From NCBI GenBank assembly GCA_023417475.1, contig JAEZFP010000043.1, positions 1-37,447 of the forward strand: a DNA stretch of 37,447 bases, written 5' to 3'. How positions within the stretch are numbered: position 1 is the stretch's first letter; every line of letters begins with the position of its first letter. The position numbers and the translations under genes are program-made. The notes below the pieces were generated by a model. It did not search any database. It was not told the DNA's origin and saw only the letters and a list, made by a program, of their open reading frames with translations. Below are positions 32,572 to 37,447 of this stretch, piece after piece. The stretch is from Bacillota bacterium. GTDB taxonomy: Bacteria; Bacillota; UBA4882; UBA8346.

Positions 32572-32762
32572 TTAAGCGGTATGAGGATATCCGGCAATCT
32601 TTAAAAGAGCGGCCCTGACAGCGGTAAATATTATCCAAATTTAACCTAAATTTGTTTCAAAATCCCAACCGGGTTAACGGACCGTCGGTAAAGTAAGATC
32701 GTAGGCGCTTACCAGGGGGAAATGCTCATCACCATCAATAAAAAATGGAGGGATGACCAGTC

Positions 32763-34322
32763 ATGCGATTACGATCGGTGTTTCAAAAATGGTTGCTAGT
32801 TTGCGCGGCGTTTGCCTCATTTGGATCTTGTTTTGGCGCCGCGACCCAGCCGGAAATGGCCCAAACCGCCATCCGGCAGACGATGGAAGCCGTCATCAAA
32901 ACAGTCGACTCCGAACCGTATCAACAATCGGTTGCTAATGCGGAGTTCATCGTAAAAGCGTTTCAATTAACCAAACAAAGACTCCCGGATCAACTGGAGT
33001 TCCGATTCTATCAAGGATTGCTGGCGCAACAATCGCTGAAACGCAGCAGTCTTTGCGCTTTATTGTTAGCCGATTCAGAAGCGAAGGTCACTTGGGACAA
33101 ATGTCGGGAATTTATCCGGGGCAATCCCCTGGCGGAACTGCAATCAACCGCGACGGCCCGCATTGCGGCCGAGCGATTGAGGCAGGCTTCCGGAGCGGAG
33201 CTCGCCGCTTTGGTGCGGCAGCGTTGTCAATCTCCCCGCCAAGCGACGGCAGCCGGCAACCCGCAATTGACGGCGGTCAAGGCGGTTCCGGTCGAACCGT
33301 ATGAAGAATATCAGGTATATTTCGGTTATTTACATGCGCATTCCGAACTATCGGACGGCGAAGGCACGGCGCTGGAAGCGTATCAATTTGCGCGCGACCA
33401 AGGCCGGCTTGATTTTTTCGCCCTGACCGACCATGGCGAGCTGCTTATCTCCTGGCCGTGGAGCCAAAATAAGAACTGGGATCAGTTGAAAGCGGCGGCC
33501 GAGGCGACCTACGCTCCCGGAACATTTGCAACATTGTGGGGGTTCGAATGGTCCAATCCGTTGCTGGGGCATATCAATATTATCAATACGGACGATTTCA
33601 CCAACTGCATCGCCAATTTCGGCGTTGGCGACATTTACCGGTGGTTGGCGAACCGGCCGCAGGGGTTTGGGCAGTTTAACCACCCTGGCGACTATAATTT
33701 GATTCAGAGCGAATTTGATCACTTTGCGATCAGCAATCCGCAAGTCATCCCGCAACTGGTGGGAATTGAGACCTGGAACGGCTCGCAATCGTTTGACAAG
33801 TATTTCTATGGCGGCAGTTATTCGGGCAACCGGTATAGTTATCTCGACGCGGCCAATCAGACCGGCTGGCGGTTGGGGGCGTTGGGCTCTCAGGATAATC
33901 ACCAAAAAGATTGGGGCGCCAAAAATCAATTCCGGACGGCGGTGTTGGCCAAAAGTCTCACCCGGGAGGCGATTGTCGAAGCCTATCGGCAACGTCGTTT
34001 TTACGCCACCGAAGATGCCGACTTATGTTTGGACTTCCGTTGTTCCGGTTATCCGATGGGTTCGCAATTGACCGGCGTGCCGCGCCACTTCACCGTCTCC
34101 GCCTATGACAAAAGCGGCGACACTTTTGCCGAGGTCCGGCTCTACCGGAACGGCGATTTGCTCGCGACCCAAACCGTCGCCGGCAACTCGATCCAGGCTG
34201 TTTTTACCGATGACGAATGGAAGGAGCCGGCGTATTATTATGTGATCGTGAGCCAAAACGATGATAACGACCAAAACGGGCGGCGCGACGAGGCGATCAC
34301 TTCGGCGATCTGGGTGGAATAA
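32763..34322 (+). CDS. Exported PHP-domain metallo-phosphoesterase-like protein
   Basis: The 519-aa protein has a signal sequence (residues 1-26, ending FGSCFGAA). A helical N-terminal domain runs to about 180. A PHP-like domain begins YLHAHSELSDGEG, with the HxH pair and DFFALTDHGE as further metal ligands; later NHPGD and GSQDNH complete a likely metal site. A C-terminal beta domain (VSAYDKSGDTFAEVRLYRNG) follows. This resembles DUF3604/PHP hydrolases acting outside the cell. GGAGG lies ten bases before the ATG. The cysteine at about residue 23 does not fit a strict lipobox. Confidence 0.7.
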   Translation: MRLRSVFQKWLLVCAAFASFGSCFGAATQPEMAQTAIRQTMEAVIKTVDSEPYQQSVANAEFIVKAFQLTKQRLPDQLEFRFYQGLLAQQSLKRSSLCALLLADSEAKVTWDKCREFIRGNPLAELQSTATARIAAERLRQASGAELAALVRQRCQSPRQATAAGNPQLTAVKAVPVEPYEEYQVYFGYLHAHSELSDGEGTALEAYQFARDQGRLDFFALTDHGELLISWPWSQNKNWDQLKAAAEATYAPGTFATLWGFEWSNPLLGHINIINTDDFTNCIANFGVGDIYRWLANRPQGFGQFNHPGDYNLIQSEFDHFAISNPQVIPQLVGIETWNGSQSFDKYFYGGSYSGNRYSYLDAANQTGWRLGALGSQDNHQKDWGAKNQFRTAVLAKSLTREAIVEAYRQRRFYATEDADLCLDFRCSGYPMGSQLTGVPRHFTVSAYDKSGDTFAEVRLYRNGDLLATQTVAGNSIQAVFTDDEWKEPAYYYVIVSQNDDNDQNGRRDEAITSAIWVE

Positions 34323-34364
34323 CGGGTAGGAATTTGGAAGCTGTTAGGGTGGTTTTGATGAGCG

Positions 34365-34400
34365 AAAAGCCGGCGGTGAAGTGATGACTGCCGGTTTTTT
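34365..34400 (+). terminator. Intrinsic terminator after the PHP-domain gene
   Basis: AAAAGCCGGC (34365-34374) pairs with GCCGGTTTTTT (34390-34400), including one G-T pair, and merges into the T run. Confidence 0.7.
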
Positions 34401-34432
34401 GCATTTTGGTTCGGGTAGATGCTTCGTTTGTT

Positions 34433-34661
34433 TTGACCTCACCCCCTGGCCTCTACCCGACGGAGCGATACCGTGGGTTGTTCGGCGGGGAGGGGGGACG
34501 GAGTTGGAATTCAGGGCCGATGTTGGAAAGTTCAAAAGTATTCTAAGCTTATGACTGTTACGCTTTGTCGGCCTTAGATTCTTACTGTTCACCCCTCGCC
34601 GCTGATCTGCACGCTGAAAATACTACGTCGGAGAGGGGAGGCGCAGCGGGGGTGAGGTCAA
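34433..34661. repeat. 229-bp intergenic element with 14-bp inverted ends
   Basis: TTGACCTCACCCCC (34433-34446) is the exact reverse complement of GGGGGTGAGGTCAA (34648-34661). The ends are C/G-rich and the interior carries no plausible gene. No flanking target duplication is evident. CCTCACCCCC-type strings recur between genes in many bacteria, so this may be a non-autonomous repeat. The rest, up to 34767, shows nothing recognisable. Confidence 0.5.
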
Positions 34662-34767
34662 GGCCCCAACGACGACAAGAAGTTGTCCGTTACAGGAGAT
34701 TGGGTGGCAAGGAATTTGTTTTTTCGTTGCTGGTAGTAAAGGAATCTCCTTGTTAAGGAAACGATTT

Positions 34768-34992
34768 TTATCCTTGCTTTTGTTCCTTCACTCCCAGCAA
34801 ATAGTCGGTCGACACCTCGAAAAACTTGGCGATTTTAATCAAAGTCGCGTACTCCGGTTCTCGCTGATTACTTTCATAACGACTGATCGTTTGTTTTTTG
34901 ATCCCTAAAGCAGCCGCTAATTGTTCCATGGTTAAGTTTGCTTCTTCCCGCAACGTTTTGAGACGTTCCCCGAATTTTGTTTGAATCTGCAA
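34768..34992 (-). CDS. XRE-family helix-turn-helix repressor
   Basis: The 74-aa protein is a single Cro/CI-type helix-turn-helix domain (FGERLKTLREEANLTMEQLAAALGIKKQTISRYESNQREPEYATLIKI split over five helices) with a short tail ending in DYLLGVKE. Similar proteins regulate their own gene and a divergent neighbour in phage or mobile regions. The start is a TTG with GGTGG-rich sequence upstream. It is divergent from the SymE-like/DUF5348 gene, and inverted repeats lie in between. Confidence 0.85.
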   Translation of the reverse strand: MQIQTKFGERLKTLREEANLTMEQLAAALGIKKQTISRYESNQREPEYATLIKIAKFFEVSTDYLLGVKEQKQG

Positions 34993-35021
34993 AATCCACC
35001 GCCACCTATGCTAAAGTATTT

Positions 35022-35034
35022 CAATATGAAAGAT
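35022..35034. promoter_or_regulatory. Palindrome near the XRE gene start
   Basis: The 13-bp TTTCA-ATA-TGAAA lies about 35 bases upstream of the XRE start codon. It is a candidate repressor site covering the leftward promoter. Confidence 0.4.
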
Positions 35035-35052
35035 TTGATATTAATAATGTTC

Positions 35053-35081
35053 TTGACAGTCTCCTGATGGGTGACTATAAT
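35053..35081 (+). promoter_or_regulatory. Consensus sigma-A promoter of the SymE-like gene
   Basis: TTGACA (35053-35058) and TATAAT (35076-35081) are perfect consensus hexamers with the ideal 17-bp spacing. GTCTCCTG (35059-35066) right after the -35 and CAGGAGAC at 35103-35110 form an 8-bp inverted repeat around the -10, a good candidate operator for the divergent XRE repressor. Confidence 0.85.
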
Positions 35082-35099
35082 GATAAATATAAAGTAACC

Positions 35100-35272
35100 T
35101 AACAGGAGACAAGAAGTTTTTATTTATTTGCGAATATTGTAATTGCGAACAACAACAAGCTTACGCTATCCTAGCGCTAGGCTGGGGTAAGTGCGCTTAA
35201 AAATCATGGAAGTAATTCGCTAGTTTCCAAAGCTTTTCCTCTTTTAAGAGCGAGAAAGAAGGAAGTGACGTC
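35100..35272 (+). other. Long 5' leader of the SymE-like gene
   Basis: From the promoter, transcription would start near 35088 and leave about 185 bases before the ATG at 35273. The leader holds a hairpin candidate at about 35159-35197, with GCTTAC pairing GTAAGT around a perfect CCTAGCGCTAGG palindrome. No ORF with a ribosome binding site is seen. Such length suggests post-transcriptional or antisense control. Confidence 0.4.
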
Positions 35273-35686
35273 ATGAAAAGCCATCGTCAATTCACCGTGG
35301 GTTCCCTCAATAAAAATAACAAAAAAGTGCCCTTCATCCGTTTATCCGGCCAGTGGTTGGTTCGGAACGGTATCCAAATTGGCCGTTCCTTCCGGGTTCG
35401 GGTTCGACCGGACGGGATCGATTTGGTATTTGAACCGTCGCCGCCATCCGAGCCGCCCGCAGTGATCGAGGGGTTCCTGGTCAGGCACCATCAAGGTTAT
35501 TACGCCATTTACAACCAGGGGCTGATGTATGAATTGCGCCGGAATGATTGCGTGGTAGTGGAGTTGATGAAGGACGCTTGGGTGCCAATGACGGTGATGA
35601 AAGATGCGGAAGGGTATTATTTGCAGAATCAGGAGATCGCGTTTTATCCGAAAATGGTTTATGGGCGGTTGCTGCCCTACGAGTAA
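35273..35686 (+). CDS. SymE-like domain fused to a DUF5348-like domain
   Basis: The 137-aa protein has two parts. Residues 1-50 (VPFIRLSGQWLVRNGIQIG, FRVRVRPDGIDLVF) resemble the SymE toxin fold of the AbrB/MazE superfamily. Residues 62-137 (EGFLVRHHQGYYAIY, CVVVELMKDAWVPMTVMKD, GYYLQNQEI) look like DUF5348, a small beta domain common in Bacillota. AAGGA lies nine bases before the ATG. A consensus promoter, a long leader and a divergent repressor suggest that expression is normally kept off. Toxicity is not shown, and SymE-like proteins can also be DNA- or RNA-binding regulators. Confidence 0.55.
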   Translation: MKSHRQFTVGSLNKNNKKVPFIRLSGQWLVRNGIQIGRSFRVRVRPDGIDLVFEPSPPSEPPAVIEGFLVRHHQGYYAIYNQGLMYELRRNDCVVVELMKDAWVPMTVMKDAEGYYLQNQEIAFYPKMVYGRLLPYE

Positions 35687-35757
35687 CAAATTTCAACCTA
35701 TTTCATAAGAATCTTCCAACAGCTGCAGGAAAAAACATTAAGATGAGGTATCTAGAT

Positions 35758-35786
35758 CCAAATATTAAGATATGTTACATATTTGG
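35758..35786 (+). promoter_or_regulatory. Hairpin touching the RHS-like gene's ribosome binding site
   Basis: CCAAATAT (35758-35765) pairs with ATATTTGG (35779-35786), which runs into the GGAGG at 35784-35788. The fold would partly hide the ribosome binding site. Confidence 0.45.
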
Positions 35787-35797
35787 AGGTCGCATCG

Positions 35798-36880
35798 ATG
35801 CGTAAACGGATTTGGTGGATCGCGTTACTATGTTTTGTCATGATCTCAGTCATTGGCGTTCAAATGAGTTGGGCCGAAGCGCCGCAAACTTTCCGGGGGC
35901 AGAAAAGTAAAGCGACTAAAGTCTCTTTTCGAGATATGGAAATCGAAGTTCCGGCTGGAGCGGATGAAGCGACGATGACCATTGAGAATGGGGATGCGGA
36001 TCTGACAGGGATTAGCAAGCCTCGTAATTTTGTGATGATTGGGAAACCATATCGGTTTGGGCCGCATGGAAAGAGGTTTAATAAAAGTAACGAGATCATA
36101 GCGCGACTGCCATATGATGCGCCCGGAGTGCGCCTCTATTATATCAATCGAGAGAAAAAACAATTGGAGAAGGTAGTTGGGCAGCGGGTTAATCAGCAAA
36201 CACAAAAACTTGAAGCTAAGCTTCATCATTTTAGCGATTATGTTTTAGGAATATCATACGGTTGGGATGATCTTACACCATTTAGTAGCTTCATACAAAA
36301 CGGAGAAGAAAAAGTTGAAACAAAAAATTTAGTATATACTATTAGTTCATCAATTATCACTTTACCGGGACGAGGAGGAAAAACATTTGATTTGCGGCGA
36401 TCCTGGCGGGCAGGAAGTTCTTATTCAAATAATCCGTTTTCGATTGGAGCCACTTGGAATATTGCCGCTACACCATATTGGTTTAATGGAAATATTTATT
36501 TACCCAGTGGAGAATGTTATGATGTAATTTCTGCTTGTGAAAACGGAATTGTGAGTGGAATCAGTATCCGTGGTGATGGTTCTGAAGATAATTATGACGA
36601 GTATATTAATGTTTATTTTAAAGATGGGAGCGAACTTTATTGTGATCTTTATTCTAATTATCAAATTGTAACTTATCCAAATGGAGATTGGCTTCGGTAC
36701 AACTATGGGATAATTAATGATCGAGATAATGAGGCATATTGGCATCGAGTCGCCAGTATAACTACTTCATGGGGTATTAATATTGGCATTGGTTACAATA
36801 CTCCGAGATGGTACGCCGAATATCCGGAGATGACTGGAATTATTCAATTTCTTCCTGATGGAGCTCTTAGCATACAGTGA
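35798..36880 (+). CDS. N-terminal portion of an RHS-type secreted protein
   Basis: The 360-aa protein starts with a signal peptide (residues 1-26, ending MSWAEA). A ZU5-like domain (about 38-145; FRDMEIEVPAGADEATMTI, GPHGKRFNKSNEIIARLPYD, KLHHFSDYVLGI) is followed by the block that introduces RHS proteins (TLPGRGGKTFDLRRSWRAGS, IYLPSGECYDV). The YD repeats and toxic C-terminus of full RHS proteins (often over 1,000 aa) are missing: the frame stops at 36880 and the next 190 bases contain no repeat sequence. GGAGG lies eight bases before the ATG. The second half is more AT-rich than the first. It may be a truncated or decoy gene. Confidence 0.6.
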   Translation: MRKRIWWIALLCFVMISVIGVQMSWAEAPQTFRGQKSKATKVSFRDMEIEVPAGADEATMTIENGDADLTGISKPRNFVMIGKPYRFGPHGKRFNKSNEIIARLPYDAPGVRLYYINREKKQLEKVVGQRVNQQTQKLEAKLHHFSDYVLGISYGWDDLTPFSSFIQNGEEKVETKNLVYTISSSIITLPGRGGKTFDLRRSWRAGSSYSNNPFSIGATWNIAATPYWFNGNIYLPSGECYDVISACENGIVSGISIRGDGSEDNYDEYINVYFKDGSELYCDLYSNYQIVTYPNGDWLRYNYGIINDRDNEAYWHRVASITTSWGINIGIGYNTPRWYAEYPEMTGIIQFLPDGALSIQ

Positions 36881-37071
36881 TGAGATGATACATTTGGTTA
36901 AAGTGGTAAAGCTATCAAATCTCAAGTTACACTGTTGTGGGGGCAAATTCGATTCAAAGCGGCTAATGACTGCGATAACAGGATTTGTGACGTTCTAGTT
37001 AGATGCCAAATGAAGGTTTCTGTAACGAATGATAGCTCCAAATGCGATATGAAACCGAGGAGGCCCGTCCC

Positions 37072-37380
37072 ATGCTCAACTTCCACAGCACCGGTATTCA
37101 AAAATTTATCCTTGACCGGCTCGTCCAGATCCACGACGAGGTGATCACCCTCGACCCCGAACACCGGCAGTTAGGAAAACGCCCGGATGAATTGTTACAG
37201 CAAATCACTGCTAAACTGGCGGAAGCAGATCGGCTTTTGCTCGATCAATACGACAGCGCCTGCATGGAACAGCTTTGCCGCCAGGATGAGTTGATCTACA
37301 GCGAAGGCTTGATGGACGGAATCCGTTTCGGCTATTGGGTGGCGTTGGTGGGGCGGGGGATCGGGAAGATTGAGGTCTAG
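37072..37380 (+). CDS. Small helical protein, DUF6809-like, with repeat-encoded C-terminus
   Basis: The 102-aa protein starts at ATG 37072 with GAGGAGG eight bases upstream. It is mainly helical and charged (FILDRLVQIHDEVITLDPEHRQL, LLQQITAKLAEADRLLLDQ) and ends with SEGLMDGIRFGYWVALVGRG. The last part resembles the G-F-R-L-G end of small DUF6809-type proteins, though I am not certain. Its last codons and 3' flank recur at 4021-4150 after a different ORF, which suggests a gene family spread by recombination. Confidence 0.6.
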   Translation: MLNFHSTGIQKFILDRLVQIHDEVITLDPEHRQLGKRPDELLQQITAKLAEADRLLLDQYDSACMEQLCRQDELIYSEGLMDGIRFGYWVALVGRGIGKIEV

Positions 37381-37447
37381 ACCCATCGGCACAACCCTGA
37401 ACCACCCCAAACGGTTCTCACGGAAGGAACCGCGCCGCTTTGATTCC
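37326..37447 (+). repeat. Dispersed repeat, copy B (matches 4021-4150)
   Basis: Shared blocks include TTGGGTGGCGTTGG, GGGGCGGGGGATCGGGAAGA and AACGGTTCTCACGGA. Copy B spans the last 18 codons of the gene at 37072 and its 3' flank and is cut by the end of the window. Confidence 0.75.

Noticed and set aside
33348..33992. 214-aa minus-strand ORF inside the PHP-domain gene
   Set aside because: Shadow frame; the metal-binding motifs are in the plus-strand frame.

Overview
The window looks like chromosomal DNA of a Gram-positive, Bacillota-type bacterium (Clostridia or a Hydrogenispora/Limnochordia-like lineage; genus not determinable here). The reasons are strong GGAGG-type ribosome binding sites with frequent TTG/GTG starts, the nadK-argR-recN gene order, a YesM/YesN-type two-component system, MalF/MalG-type sugar permeases without their own ATPase, and a SleB-like cell-wall hydrolase.

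Region 1 (1-3234) is an AT-rich accessory island. It holds the right end of an IS66-type insertion sequence, a DUF4238 protein next to a SieB-like membrane protein (possible phage-exclusion pair), a DUF2321 zinc-ribbon protein behind a tiny hydrophobic-peptide/terminator unit, and small unrecognised ORFs. It ends at four direct TTRYYAACA repeats followed by a 22-bp copy of a tRNA 3' end and a terminator. I read this as the attachment-site end of an integrated element.

Region 2 (3235-5390) is gene-poor. It carries a small ribbon-helix-helix regulator under a palindromic operator/promoter, a 57-aa ORF followed by a long repeat that recurs at the far right end of the window, GC-rich hairpins, a 9-bp tandem repeat and a 12-unit array of 21-bp repeats containing DnaA-box-like 9-mers.

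Region 3 (5143-7106) holds a histidyl-tRNA synthetase gene behind a histidine-rich leader peptide and attenuator, then an antitoxin with a truncated toxin.

Region 4 (7236-15413) is a catabolic cluster: a glyoxylate-carboligase/acetolactate-synthase-like TPP enzyme, an IclR regulator, a mandelate-racemase-type acid-sugar dehydratase, an alpha/beta hydrolase, an orphan ABC solute-binding protein and a Gfo/Idh/MocA oxidoreductase. Two tandem operator-like sites, 21 bp apart, occur in the same arrangement before the TPP enzyme and before the binding protein, so the IclR protein may control both.

Region 5 (16040-25490) is a polysaccharide-utilisation locus: an intracellular heparinase II/III-family lyase, a binding protein and two permeases, a YesM-like sensor kinase overlapping a YesN-like AraC response regulator, and a convergent small DMT-type membrane protein. 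The likely logic is import of uronate-containing oligosaccharides, cytosolic cleavage by the lyase, and onward metabolism of the acid sugars.

Region 6 (25759-34400) has a MITE-like palindrome, a SleB-like hydrolase overlapping a LolA-like protein, nadK-argR-recN, a TlpA-type thioredoxin with CcdA, and an exported PHP-domain protein. Region 7 (34433-37447) is again accessory: an inverted-repeat element, an XRE repressor divergent from a SymE-like/DUF5348 fusion protein, an N-terminal stub of an RHS-type secreted protein, and a small protein ending in the same repeat found near 4021.
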